From NCBI RefSeq assembly GCF_001854805.1, contig NZ_MBLO01000266.1, positions 52,506-116,505 of the forward strand: a DNA stretch of 64,000 nucleotides, given 5' to 3'. Under the pieces are notes generated by a model, which worked only from the letters and a program-made list of their open reading frames with translations, had not been told where the DNA came from and ran no database searches. The translations under genes were made by a program, and so were the position numbers. Shown in pieces: positions 35,937 through 44,590 of this stretch. The stretch comes from Pseudofrankia coriaricola. GTDB taxonomy: Bacteria > Actinomycetota > Actinomycetes > Frankiales > Frankiaceae. Every line of letters starts with the position of its first letter. Within the stretch, counting starts at the first letter, position 1.

Positions 35937-36959
35937 TTGCCTTCTGCACGTGATGCGCGAGAGTGGGCCGCCCAGGGCGGGCTGCACGGGATCGGGAACT
36001 CGCTGTACACGCCGTTCAGCGGGCCCGACGGGGACGACATCGATTATGACGCGTATCGGGCGCTGGTGCGGTACTGCGTCGGAGACCTGGGCCACGCGAT
36101 GCTCTGGCTGACCAGCGGCATTGCCGAGTGGTGGTCGTTAACATTGGACGAGCGTAAGAAACTCGTTGAGATCGCGATCGATGAGGCGCGGTCGGTGGCA
36201 CCCGGCGCCGTTATCCAGGCGTGCACGACCGCGACCTCGGCGAAGGACAGTCTGGAGCTCACGCGGCATGCGCAGGAGCACGGCGCTGACATTTGCTACC
36301 TGCAGACACCTCCGATGGAGGTGCACGCGGGCGAAGGCGTCCTGCGGTTCTTCAAGTACATCGCGGATCGCACGGACATCGCGCTCGGGATGTTCAACTC
36401 GGGGTCGTCCGGCTGCGTGCTCTCCCCGGTCGAGATAGCACGAATCTACGACGAGGTTCCTGCCGTGTGTGCGATCAAGGAGGGGATGCTGCAGTACTGG
36501 CGAAGCAAGGCGATCCATGCGCTCGCTCCGAGTCTGGTCGTCTGGGAGTGCGACACGATCGTCTACCGGGCCGGTTGGCTGCAGGCGGGTATCGTCACTC
36601 CCGCCCAGCTCGGCACCGCCGGTTACCTGGTGGAAACCCCGGAATGGCCGCGCCTGACCGAGTACTGGACCCGTATCTGGGACGGGCGGATCGCCGAGGC
36701 CATCAGCTACGCCAAGGAAAGCGGGCTGGAGGAGCTCCAGTCGGCGGTCGGCAACTGGTACACGTGCTACCCCGGACGGCCCGAATACTTCACGCACTGG
36801 GCTGAGGCGTTCCGTTATGCGGCATCGATGATCGGTCTGCCCATGGGAGACTACCCCCACTCCCGACCCCCGCAGGCAATCCTGCCCCAGGCCGCCAAGA
36901 CCCAGATCCGTACAGCGTACGAGAAGTTCGGACCCGTCAGGTCACCCGTCAGCGCATAG
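35937..36959 (+). CDS. DapA-family (dihydrodipicolinate synthase/N-acetylneuraminate lyase-like) aldolase
   Basis: 340 residues. The TTG start is set by a strong AAGGAGGAG four bases upstream. The Schiff-base lysine is in AVCAIKEGM near residue 178. The tyrosine usually found in the TPYY segment is absent (CYLQTPPMEVHAG), and the GMFNSGSSG loop has Phe where LYN is common. So it is a class I aldolase or lyase of the superfamily, not a DapA orthologue. It may cleave a 2-oxo acid to pyruvate plus an aldehyde. First gene of a likely catabolic unit with the CitE-like, CoA-transferase and crotonase genes, after a 480-base gap. Confidence 0.82.
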   Translation: MPSARDAREWAAQGGLHGIGNSLYTPFSGPDGDDIDYDAYRALVRYCVGDLGHAMLWLTSGIAEWWSLTLDERKKLVEIAIDEARSVAPGAVIQACTTATSAKDSLELTRHAQEHGADICYLQTPPMEVHAGEGVLRFFKYIADRTDIALGMFNSGSSGCVLSPVEIARIYDEVPAVCAIKEGMLQYWRSKAIHALAPSLVVWECDTIVYRAGWLQAGIVTPAQLGTAGYLVETPEWPRLTEYWTRIWDGRIAEAISYAKESGLEELQSAVGNWYTCYPGRPEYFTHWAEAFRYAASMIGLPMGDYPHSRPPQAILPQAAKTQIRTAYEKFGPVRSPVSA

Positions 36960-37443
36960 CTGCTGGCGCGGCCAGGTGACCGGCCGACCCCAGGTCTTGT
37001 CGCCGACGTGAATCCGGGAGGGGAGAAGCGCGTCGGCGACAGACCCGGCCGCCTTGGCCGGATCCTCGGCGACGCCCCGCGACACCCGACGATCGCGCTG
37101 GCCGAGCGACTGGCCGTCGGTCCGCCCCAATTTGAAGTCACCAACCCGCTGGCTATGAAAGCGGCGACGATGTCTGGCGAGGGCCTCAACTGTGGCGTTG
37201 AGACGAGTGTCGAAAAATAACCGGCCGGTGAGGCTGGATTTGAAATGTGTGCCGCAAAGTCGATTTGGGCGGTATAGGTTTCGCGCAGGAGTACCACGTC
37301 GGACGCTGCTTGCGGGGGTCCTCGTCCCACTCGCCCGCCGGTGCGCCCGCTTGTGATCCTGAACCCCCTGGCCGAAGCGGTGCTCGGTGTGCCCAAGTCC
37401 AAGTGACGTCAGAAAGACTCTGAACAGAAGAAATAGAGGAGAA
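36960..37443. other. Long leader region before the CitE-like operon
   Basis: No gene supported. Open frames on both strands lack family resemblance. The base composition drops near 37400-37440, just before the GAGGAG of the CitE-like gene, so the promoter of the three-gene operon probably lies here. Confidence 0.4.
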
Positions 37444-38337
37444 ATGGTCAGCGCTGGACAACTCTTCAGTGCACGGTCCTGGCTTTTTGCCCCAGGCGAC
37501 AGCGAAAGGAAGATGGAAAAGGCCGCCGCCGGCGCGGCGGACATTGTTATCTTCGATCTTGAAGACGCGGTACATGAGGACGAAAAACCCAGGTCGCGAG
37601 CGATGATCTCAGCCTTTCTGGCGGCTAGGCCGAAGGAGGACAGAAGTCGACTATGGGTCAGAGTCAATCCGCTGGACGGCCCACATGCGTTGGCTGATCT
37701 GGCGGCGGTGATCCCGGCGCGGCCCGGAGGAATTATGCTTCCCAAGTCACGCGGCCGCGCGGACGTGGACCTCCTGGACCATTACCTCTCGGCGTTGGAG
37801 GTCTCCGCCGGTATCGAGCAGGGTTCGACAAAGGTCATCGTGCTGGTAACCGAAACGGCCGAAGGCATGTTCACGACCGACACATACCAGGGTGCATCGA
37901 GGCTTGTTGCCATGACCTGGGGCGCGGAAGATCTTGCTGATGCCGTCGGCGCCAGTGAGAATCGCAACCCTGATGGAAGCTATGGTTTCACCTATGAGCT
38001 GGCCAGAAGTCTGTGCCTATTGGGCGCGGCAGCCGCCAGGGTAGCGCCTATCGAAACTATCCATGGCGACTTCCGCGATGTGGAAGGCCTGCGCCGGCGG
38101 GCTGAGAGGGTACGCCGTGACGGCTATCGAGGTATGCTGGCCATTCACCCAGCCCAGGTCGATGTGATCAACCTCGCCTTTACGCCTACGGAGGCGGACC
38201 TGGCCGCGGCTCAGGAAGTCGTCGATCTGTTCGCCGCCAATCCCGGCGTCGGTGCCATCGGTCACAAGGGTGCCATGCTCGACCGTCCTCACCTGGCCCG
38301 TGCGCAGGCGCTGTTGGTATCGGGCAAACGCGCATGA
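37444..38337 (+). CDS. HpcH/HpaI aldolase/citrate lyase family protein (CitE-like)
   Basis: 297 residues, AGGAGA before the ATG. Motifs: SWLFAPGDSERKMEKA at the N-terminus, FDLEDAVHEDEKPRSR (metal Glu/Asp), VTETAEGM, and TWGAEDLADAVGA. Members cleave or form malyl-, citramalyl- or beta-methylmalyl-CoA, or act as hydrolases of such CoA esters. Next to a CoA-transferase it probably splits a 3-hydroxyacyl-CoA to acetyl-CoA plus an oxo acid. Codon use is less GC-biased than its neighbours (many GTT/ATT/GAT), as in the next two genes, hinting that the trio arrived together. Confidence 0.85.
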   Translation: MVSAGQLFSARSWLFAPGDSERKMEKAAAGAADIVIFDLEDAVHEDEKPRSRAMISAFLAARPKEDRSRLWVRVNPLDGPHALADLAAVIPARPGGIMLPKSRGRADVDLLDHYLSALEVSAGIEQGSTKVIVLVTETAEGMFTTDTYQGASRLVAMTWGAEDLADAVGASENRNPDGSYGFTYELARSLCLLGAAAARVAPIETIHGDFRDVEGLRRRAERVRRDGYRGMLAIHPAQVDVINLAFTPTEADLAAAQEVVDLFAANPGVGAIGHKGAMLDRPHLARAQALLVSGKRA

Positions 38338-39605
38338 AGGTCATCTCAGATGTCAGGGACGTGGACCTCAGCCAGTTCCTGCGCCCCGGTGACCGCATCG
38401 TCATCGGCCAGGCCTGCGGCGAGCCGACCACGCTGATCGAGGCGTTGATCGACCAAAGTGGCGGCATCGGTGGCCTCTCGGCCTTTATCGCGACAAGCTT
38501 CTCTGGTCTTTTCACCCCGGAGGCGACGGACGGCTTCTCCCTGTCGAGCATGGGGGCCATCGGCGCGTTACGCTCACTGACCAAGGCGCACAGACTCAGC
38601 GTGATCCCCTGTCACGTCAGCCAGGTCGGCCCGTTGATCGAGGCCGGGATCATCGGGTGCGATGTCGCTTTCGTCCAGGTCAGCACAGCCGACGCGAACG
38701 GAGACCATAGCTTTGGTCTCATCAGCGATTACGTACAGGCCGCCGTCGCGAAGGCGCGTGTCGTCGTAGCGGAGGTAAACGATCAGGTACCTTTCACTCA
38801 CGGCGGACTGCTACCAGCGGCTAAGATCGACTACGCCGTGCAGGTCTCGCGGCGGCCCGTGGAGGTACCGCCGGCGAGAATCGGCCCAACCGATATTTCT
38901 ATAGCGGAGTACGCCGCCACCTATATCGAGGACGGCTCGGTCGTCCAGACCGGGGTCGGCGCGGTGCCGGATGCCATACTCCGCCTGCTACATGACCGCA
39001 AAGACCTTGGCGTGCATTCTGGCATGTTGGGTGATGGTCTGGTTGAACTGGTCGAGGCAGGTGTCGTCACCAATGCACGCAAACGTATCGACGTCGGGGT
39101 CTCGATCAACGGCGCCCTGGTCGGTACGAAGCGTCTCTATGAATTTGCTCACCGTAACCCGCGGATTCGCATGTGCCCCACGTCCTACACCCATAACGCG
39201 GCCGTGCTCGCGCAGCTGGACAGGCTGGTGACCATCAACTCGGCGATGGAGGTCGACCTGACCGGCCAGGTGAACGCCGAACAGAGCGGCTCGGCGTACC
39301 TCGGGGGTACCGGTGGCCAGGTGGACTTCGTGCGTGCCGGCGCGCGCTCGCCGGGCGGTCACGCCATCATCGCCCTGCCCGCCACCGCCAAGGGTGGCAC
39401 GATCAGCAGGATCACGGTCAACCTGTCCGGACCGGTCACCACCGCGCGCAGTGATGTGGATGTGATCGTCACCGAATTCGGCGCGGCCGAGCTCAAAGGC
39501 CGGACCCTTGCCGAGCGTGCCCGGCGTCTGATCGCCATCGCTCATCCTGATTTCCAGGAAGAGCTGGCGCGGGGGGCTCACACCATTCAACGGAGGGGGT
39601 TCTAG
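38334..39605 (+). CDS. Acetyl-CoA hydrolase/4-hydroxybutyrate CoA-transferase-like protein
   Basis: 423 residues, overlapping the CitE-like stop (ATGA). The fold is class I CoA-transferase: N-terminal RIVIGQACGEPTTLIEAL, VSTADANGDHSFG, and C-terminal catalytic segment VNAEQSGSAYLGGTGGQVDF with the Glu that forms the acyl-CoA intermediate, then RSPGGHAIIALPATA. It would activate the substrate acid using acetyl-CoA or succinyl-CoA. The coupling to CitE-like and crotonase genes suggests one degradative sequence. Confidence 0.88.
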   Translation: MKVISDVRDVDLSQFLRPGDRIVIGQACGEPTTLIEALIDQSGGIGGLSAFIATSFSGLFTPEATDGFSLSSMGAIGALRSLTKAHRLSVIPCHVSQVGPLIEAGIIGCDVAFVQVSTADANGDHSFGLISDYVQAAVAKARVVVAEVNDQVPFTHGGLLPAAKIDYAVQVSRRPVEVPPARIGPTDISIAEYAATYIEDGSVVQTGVGAVPDAILRLLHDRKDLGVHSGMLGDGLVELVEAGVVTNARKRIDVGVSINGALVGTKRLYEFAHRNPRIRMCPTSYTHNAAVLAQLDRLVTINSAMEVDLTGQVNAEQSGSAYLGGTGGQVDFVRAGARSPGGHAIIALPATAKGGTISRITVNLSGPVTTARSDVDVIVTEFGAAELKGRTLAERARRLIAIAHPDFQEELARGAHTIQRRGF

Positions 39606-40372
39606 TGAGCGACGCGGTATTATTCGATGGCCGTGATGACGGCATCGCCGTCATCACGTTGAATCGACCCGAGAGCCGTAACTGCCTGACGCGAGACGTT
39701 CGCGACGGCCTGTACGCCGCCTGGGATCTTTTTGAGCGCGACCCTGTATTGCGCGTCGCCATTCTGACGGGCGCCGGCGAGAAGGCATTCTGCGCCGGCG
39801 GTGATCTCAAGGAGATGGTCGAGACCGGTATGCGGGTGCCGCCTCGCGATATGTTTCCCCTCCCGTACGACACCGTCGAGCTGTCGAAACCGACCATCGC
39901 GGCCGTCAACGGAGTCGCGTTCGGCGGCGGCTGGATGATCGCCCAGGCCTGTGACCTGTGTGTCGCCAGTACCAGCGCGAAGTTCGCGGTCACCGAGGTC
40001 AAGGTCGGCCGAAGCTCTCCGTGGGCCTCACCACTGATCCATATGATCCCGCAGCGGATCATGATGGAGATCCTGCTGACCGGCCGACCGATGAGCGCTC
40101 AGCGGGCATATGAGATCGGCCTGGTCAATCGCCTTGCCGATCCCGGAGCGCTGATGGACGTCGCGCTGGAACTGGCCGGCGAAATCCTTGGCGGTGCCCC
40201 CCTCTCGGTGAAGGCGGCGCGAGAAACGGTAATGCTCTCTACTGAGATGGGTCGTTCGGCGGCCCTCAAGGCCGCCCGGCACGCGTCTGAGTGCTGTTAC
40301 AACAGCGAAGATGCCCAGGAAGGACCCAGGGCGTTCGCCGAAAAACGTCCGCCTCAGTGGAGGGGACACTAG
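39605..40372 (+). CDS. Enoyl-CoA hydratase (crotonase family)
   Basis: 255 residues; the GTG start overlaps the previous stop by one base (TAGTG). Oxyanion segments are AFCAGGDLKEM and VNGVAFGGGWMIA; a Glu is present at the catalytic position in FAVTEVKVGR. It is the most hydratase-like crotonase of the window. With CitE-like and CoA-transferase genes it would hydrate an unsaturated acyl-CoA to the 3-hydroxy compound that CitE cleaves. Confidence 0.88.
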   Translation: MSDAVLFDGRDDGIAVITLNRPESRNCLTRDVRDGLYAAWDLFERDPVLRVAILTGAGEKAFCAGGDLKEMVETGMRVPPRDMFPLPYDTVELSKPTIAAVNGVAFGGGWMIAQACDLCVASTSAKFAVTEVKVGRSSPWASPLIHMIPQRIMMEILLTGRPMSAQRAYEIGLVNRLADPGALMDVALELAGEILGGAPLSVKAARETVMLSTEMGRSAALKAARHASECCYNSEDAQEGPRAFAEKRPPQWRGH

Positions 40373-40462
40373 TTTTCATGAATATGTTCGCTTCTCGTGC
40401 GACGGGCCTGAACACGCTGCAAGTCCTGCGGTCGTACCTGCCGAAAAGCATGTCTGGGCAGG

Positions 40463-40705
40463 TCAGGCGGCGTGTTCGTACTCGTGCAGGATGCCGGTGA
40501 AGCGGTCGTGTCGGTGGATGTTGAGGTGGGTGAGCCGGTCCGGGGCGGTGATCGTTTCGGGTAGCGGGTGGAGGGGGCCGGAGTTGGCGATGCCCTGGTG
40601 TGGTCGGTGTATGTTGTAGAACGCCTCGTAGTGGCGGGGGCGTACAGGAGGTGGCGCTGGTTGTAGATCAGGGTTCGGTTGAGGAGTTCCTGGCGGCAGG
40701 ATCGT
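40463..40705 (-). pseudogene. Integrase-catalytic-domain transposase, C-terminal remnant
   Basis: In two frames the minus strand reads LLNRTLIYNQRHLL, then HYEAFYNIHRPHQGIANSG and LNIHRHDRFTGILHEYEHAA before a stop at 40463. HRPHQG is the hallmark following the DDE glutamate of rve-type transposases. About 80 codons of roughly 350 remain, with one frameshift. It abuts and partly overlaps the end of the TetR gene, marking an old insertion. Confidence 0.65.
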
Positions 40706-41291
40706 ATTTTCCGTTCCATCTTTCTTTGGTCGGTGGACGGTTGAAACCGGAGAGCGCGACGTCGACTAGCGTCGCGATGTCCTCCGATCGGACCTTGGAC
40801 TGCTCGATGACGCGCTGGTAGATGAACGGCGCCATCACGAAGTCGACAAAGAGTCGGACGTCAAGATCGTCGACTAGCTCGCCACGCTCGATGCCACGGA
40901 GGATGACTCGCTCGAAGGTCGACCGGGCCTCTCGCTCAGTCTTCCGGCGCAGCGCGTCCAGCTCCGGGTCGCGATTCGCGGCCTCCACGAAGGATGGAAA
41001 GGCGCGGCTGATGTCCTGTCTGTTGAGGTAGCTGACCAGCTGCCAGAGCAGCTGGATCAGGTCGTCGCGCAGGGATCCGGTGTCGGGCTCCACCGACGGA
41101 CGCTGCACACACGAGAAAGCGGCGTGGATTAGCCCGGCGCGCGAGCCCCAATGACGGTAGATCGTTAGCTTGCTGACTCCCGCGCTCGCAGCCACCGCAT
41201 CGACGGACAGACTGGCGACGCCGTTCTCGGCGATGAGGTCGATCGTGGCCCGAAGGATGACGTCCCGCGGCACCCCTGGGCGTGGCGACAT
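40668..41291 (-). CDS. TetR-family transcriptional regulator
   Basis: 207 residues; GGTGGAGC precedes the ATG. The N-terminal helix-turn-helix is clear (AVAASAGVSKLTIYRHWGSRAGLI, of which SAGVSKLTIYRHW is the recognition part). The C-terminal ligand domain ends VALSGFNRPPT, after which an 18-residue tail (KERWNGKYDPAARNSSTEP in part) is read from the integrase remnant; the native stop was probably lost at that junction. Target is unknown: the crotonase at 41782 is divergent, and the operon at 37444-40372 lies downstream. Confidence 0.85.
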   Translation of the reverse strand: MSPRPGVPRDVILRATIDLIAENGVASLSVDAVAASAGVSKLTIYRHWGSRAGLIHAAFSCVQRPSVEPDTGSLRDDLIQLLWQLVSYLNRQDISRAFPSFVEAANRDPELDALRRKTEREARSTFERVILRGIERGELVDDLDVRLFVDFVMAPFIYQRVIEQSKVRSEDIATLVDVALSGFNRPPTKERWNGKYDPAARNSSTEP

Positions 41292-41781
41292 CAGGCTCCA
41301 CCTTCCGTCGTCGCGCGGCCACCGGCGACAGCAGGTTCCTGGACGCGCACTTCGATGCTGGTCCGTGGCAGCGTCTCCATCGGGGCAGCCAACGGCGAGT
41401 CCACGCGTACGAGCCGCGGATGCCGGGTAAACACGAAGAATGTCCCCTCGTCGTAAGAAACCGCTCAGTATCATTCTAGGCTCCGGAGCGAACGCTGGCC
41501 GGGACCGCCGTGAAGCGGGCGCGGCTCCGCGCGGCGAGGCGAGACGGAATCGAGCCGGTGTCCACCCTCGTGGCCTGCCGCCACCACACGAGACACGCCT
41601 TAAGCTGTGAGCGCCGATGACGATCGAGCTCACACCGGAGGAACGGTTCTGGCGCCCCGGCCAACGCGACTGCCGTCGGCCTCGCGCCGACCCGTTCGGC
41701 GACGCCGGCTTCGGCTGGTTGGGGCGACCCTCGGCCTCGCACGATCCATCGGCGAGGCCCGGTTCAGATCAGGAGCGACTT
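41292..41781. other. Divergent promoter region between TetR and crotonase
   Basis: No gene supported. A frame open from 41617 into the crotonase is treated as non-coding because a GTG with AGGAGCG starts the real gene at 41782. The stretch near 41440-41490 (TAAGAAACCGCTCAGTATCATTCTAG, abridged to its AT-rich core CAGTATCATTCTAG) is the most AT-rich and is a plausible TetR promoter. Confidence 0.35.
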
Positions 41782-42462
41782 GTGCCCAAGCTGGAGCGCG
41801 ACGGCGAGATCTTTATCCTGCGCCTCGATCCCGACGACGAGAACCGGTTCCATCCCGACTGGTTGGCCGCGGTCGAGGAGGCGCTCGACGAGGTGGAAGC
41901 GGCCGGCGCCCCTGCGGCGCTGGTGACGGCGGGCAGCGGCAGGTTCTGGTCGAACGGGCTCGATGTGGACTGGCTGCGCGCGCACGGTGACCAGTTCGCG
42001 GCCTATCTCGACCGGGTCGAGGCCCTGCTGGCCCGTACCCTGGCGTCGCCGGTGGTGAGCGTCGCCTCGATTAACGGCCACGCTTTTGCAGCCGGCGGGA
42101 TGTGGGCGCTGGCCCACGACCTGCGGGTGATGCGCGTGGACCGGGGCTTCTTCTGCCTGCCGGAGGTTGACATCGACATGACGTTCTCGCCAGGCATGGC
42201 GGCGTTCGTCCGGGCCCGGCTGACCCCCCAGGTCGCACACGTGGCGATGACCACCGGTCGGCGCTACGGCGGACAGGACGCGCTCGCGGCCGGCATCGTC
42301 GACGGGGTCGCGGGTGTGGACGACGTGCTCGCGGCCGCCGTGGACCTCGCCCGCCCGCTGGCAGGGAAGTCTCGCTCGAACCGTGGGTCGATCAAAGAGC
42401 GGATGTACCAGGAGGCGCTCGCCGCGCTGCGCGCGCCGACCGACCCTGCTCGGCTGTTCTGA
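41782..42462 (+). CDS. Crotonase-family protein, enoyl-CoA isomerase-like
   Basis: 226 residues, shorter than hydratases. Oxyanion segments are RFWSNGLDVDWL and INGHAFAAGGMWALAHD; a single catalytic Glu candidate lies in FFCLPEVDIDM. This pattern fits the delta3,delta2-enoyl-CoA isomerase branch. The GTG start is chosen from AGGAGCG five bases upstream. It is divergent from the TetR gene and ends near transposon debris. Confidence 0.82.
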   Translation: MPKLERDGEIFILRLDPDDENRFHPDWLAAVEEALDEVEAAGAPAALVTAGSGRFWSNGLDVDWLRAHGDQFAAYLDRVEALLARTLASPVVSVASINGHAFAAGGMWALAHDLRVMRVDRGFFCLPEVDIDMTFSPGMAAFVRARLTPQVAHVAMTTGRRYGGQDALAAGIVDGVAGVDDVLAAAVDLARPLAGKSRSNRGSIKERMYQEALAALRAPTDPARLF

Positions 42463-42599
42463 CGGTTCCGAGCCGTGGCTTTTCGGGCTACGGCCCGGGT
42501 CGATCGGGAGAGCCGGCCGGCGAGACCGACAACGACGACGAGGCCGAACCCGATGTGCTCGGGACCCTGCCGGTGGTCCGTGGCGCGCCCGGGCGAGGC

Positions 42600-42720
42600 A
42601 CGCGGGGCTGGGACCGGCGACGTTCCTGCTCCACGACGTGACGACCCTCTACTTCGAGACCGACGAGGGACCTGCGCACCGATTGGCGGAAGTCAGGGCG
42701 GGGACCATGCCGTACCGGCG
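42600..42720 (+). pseudogene. Transposase fragment (IS1634/IS4-like)
   Basis: A short tract, ATFLLHDVTTLYFETDEG, matches the conserved first-aspartate region of IS1634-type transposases. No start, no later DDE residues and no ends are visible. Only this core is supported. Confidence 0.45.
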
Positions 42721-42939
42721 CCTGGATGACCCACACGGCCGTGTCCGGGGGGCAGGAACCGCCCTCGCCCGCCCTTGTCCAGACCGCGGCCAGGCCCGGG
42801 CACTCGGACGGCACCGCCCGAGATGAGACAGGTCCGAGCGGACCGGGGCGGGAAGGAACCGGGCGTCTTGGGGCCGGGAGTCACCCGGCGGCACCCGGCC
42901 CGGAACAGATAATTGACGGAATCGGCTCGCAGAAATGAT

Positions 42940-42993
42940 GGCCTCCGGTTTGGAGAGCAGCTGCTCAACAGCTCCACTCCACAACCGGAGGCC
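42940..42993. terminator. Long hairpin between convergent genes
   Basis: GGCCTCCGGTTTGGAG (42940-42955) pairs with CTCCACAACCGGAGGCC (42977-42993), 16 pairs with one bulged C, and the loop holds GAGCAGCTGCTC. It lies between the rightward crotonase and the leftward SRPBCC gene, close to transposase debris. Terminator or a leftover insertion-sequence end. Confidence 0.45.
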
Positions 42994-43065
42994 TTCACTG
43001 TCGCGTACGTTCTACCGGGTCGGCTCGCCACCCTCGAAAACCTGGCGGAACAGCATCACGGACGG

Positions 43066-43716
43066 TTAGTTGACCGGCAGGAACGCCTTGTCCGCGTCGA
43101 GCGGTATGCCCGGCTTAATCATCCCTTCGGGCAGGAAATCGGCCATGAGCTTCTCCACGGGTTGGCCGTCAATTTCCCGCGCCGCCAACAGGCGGTTGAC
43201 GAAGAGCGTGTGGGGCGACAACTCCAGAGTGGGCTCTTCTCCCCCCCCACCGAGCCGCCACGCGAGTGTTTTGAGATCTGTGTCGAGGATGGGCGGTATC
43301 AAGATCGACCAGAGATAGTCGGCCAACACGGAGGTGAGCGGACCCCACTGCATCGACCCGCGGAGGGAGGTGCGGACGAGGGAGCGATCCGGACCGAGCG
43401 ACTCGATCCACCAGGCTTCGCTGTGCGGGAAGGGGTCGCCCTCGCCTTCCACCTCAGCGACGTGACGTTCACCCCACCCGATCTTGTGGTCACCGTAGGC
43501 CTGGATAGTCGCCATCCGAACGTGCTTGTACCCGAAGAAGTCGTGGTGCAGGGGTACGGCGAGGCCACGCTTCGGCGACTCTCCTCCGGCGTCGTAGTCG
43601 ATTGCCACGTGGAACTGGTTCAGGGTCATGATGTTGTCCAGGTTGGAGACCCAGTCCCAGATTTCCTCCGCCGGCTTCTCAATGGTGATCTCGCGTACAC
43701 AGGTTAACGTCGCCAT
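43066..43716 (-). CDS. SRPBCC-superfamily protein
   Basis: 216 residues; ATG with GGAG six bases upstream. The N-terminus (VREITIEKPAEEIWDWVSNLDNI) and the later WWIESLGPDRSLVRTSL are typical of START/polyketide-cyclase-like helix-grip domains, which bind hydrophobic ligands. A C-terminal extension of about 60 residues is not recognised. It lies 166 bases behind the gentisate operon on the same strand and may be its last gene. Function unknown. Confidence 0.75.
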   Translation of the reverse strand: MATLTCVREITIEKPAEEIWDWVSNLDNIMTLNQFHVAIDYDAGGESPKRGLAVPLHHDFFGYKHVRMATIQAYGDHKIGWGERHVAEVEGEGDPFPHSEAWWIESLGPDRSLVRTSLRGSMQWGPLTSVLADYLWSILIPPILDTDLKTLAWRLGGGGEEPTLELSPHTLFVNRLLAAREIDGQPVEKLMADFLPEGMIKPGIPLDADKAFLPVN

Positions 43717-43882
43717 CGGTCGCTCCAAACTCTCTGTGCAGTGTTGTGCAGATGGGCCGTGAGAAACGTGCCCGTCGATGCTTCCTAGCCTCGCCGAGCA
43801 GCCCGTGTTCGTGGCGGGCTGACCGGGTCACTGTGCCAACCACCTCCTTCTTTGGTTCGCATCCGGTGGCTGGTGTGCCGGC

Positions 43883-44590
43883 TCAAAGCCAGGGCGGCAG
43901 GACTGGGGCTTGTTTGCCCTGTAACCTGGCGAGGTAGTTGGTCCGTCCGGTCAAGTACGCGGCGACCTCACTCAGCGCGCCGATCAGCGTGACGGCGTCA
44001 CCGTCACCAGGCAACTCCCATCGGTCGCCAGTGTCGCTGGCCGCCAGGACCAGGGACGGGCCTGGACCGGTGCCGCGCTTGCCCACCACGTCGTCGCAGA
44101 GCGCGGCGAGGAAGCCGGCGGGCAGGTCAGTGAAGGACAGCCCCGTCGCGAGGTCGACGGCATGGACGCAGACCTCCCGCGCTCGCAGCCAGGGCACCTC
44201 GGAGGCAGGCACCGTTCGTCCCTGGGCGGTTACCACGGGTGTCTGCCATTGCTGGTCGCCCAGCCGGGTCATTGCCTCTTCGAGTGCGCTGGCCGAGCGG
44301 TCCAGCCAGGCCGTCAGGTCGCGGACGGACAGGCGGCTCCCGCGCTCGATCCCGGCGGCCCGTTCGGTTGGCGAGGCGTACATCGGGGTGGGTTCCCCAG
44401 TAGCGGCCCAGTGGACGAGGTTGCCCAGCGCATCGGCGTTCGCCGCGACGTGGGCAAGCAGGTGCCGGCGGCTCCACCCGGGTAGCGCGCTCGGGGCGGC
44501 GGCGGCATCGCCGTCGAGGTCCGCCTCCTTGGCGAGTAGCAACGTGCCCTGCCGCATCCACCGTCGCGCATCGGCGAAGGACCGGCGCAT
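43883..44590 (-). CDS. Maleylpyruvate isomerase, mycothiol-dependent (DinB/MDMPI type)
   Basis: 235 residues. The N-terminal four-helix DinB domain carries metal-ligand candidates in WSRRHLLAHVAANADAL (His near residue 48) and REVCVHAVDLATG (Glu and His four apart, near residue 145), matching the zinc triad of the corynebacterial enzyme. It converts maleylpyruvate to fumarylpyruvate using mycothiol. Third gene of the operon; its ATG overlaps the preceding stop (TGATG). The genomic context (dioxygenase and FAH hydrolase) supports the specific role. Confidence 0.85.
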   Translation of the reverse strand: MRRSFADARRWMRQGTLLLAKEADLDGDAAAAPSALPGWSRRHLLAHVAANADALGNLVHWAATGEPTPMYASPTERAAGIERGSRLSVRDLTAWLDRSASALEEAMTRLGDQQWQTPVVTAQGRTVPASEVPWLRAREVCVHAVDLATGLSFTDLPAGFLAALCDDVVGKRGTGPGPSLVLAASDTGDRWELPGDGDAVTLIGALSEVAAYLTGRTNYLARLQGKQAPVLPPWL

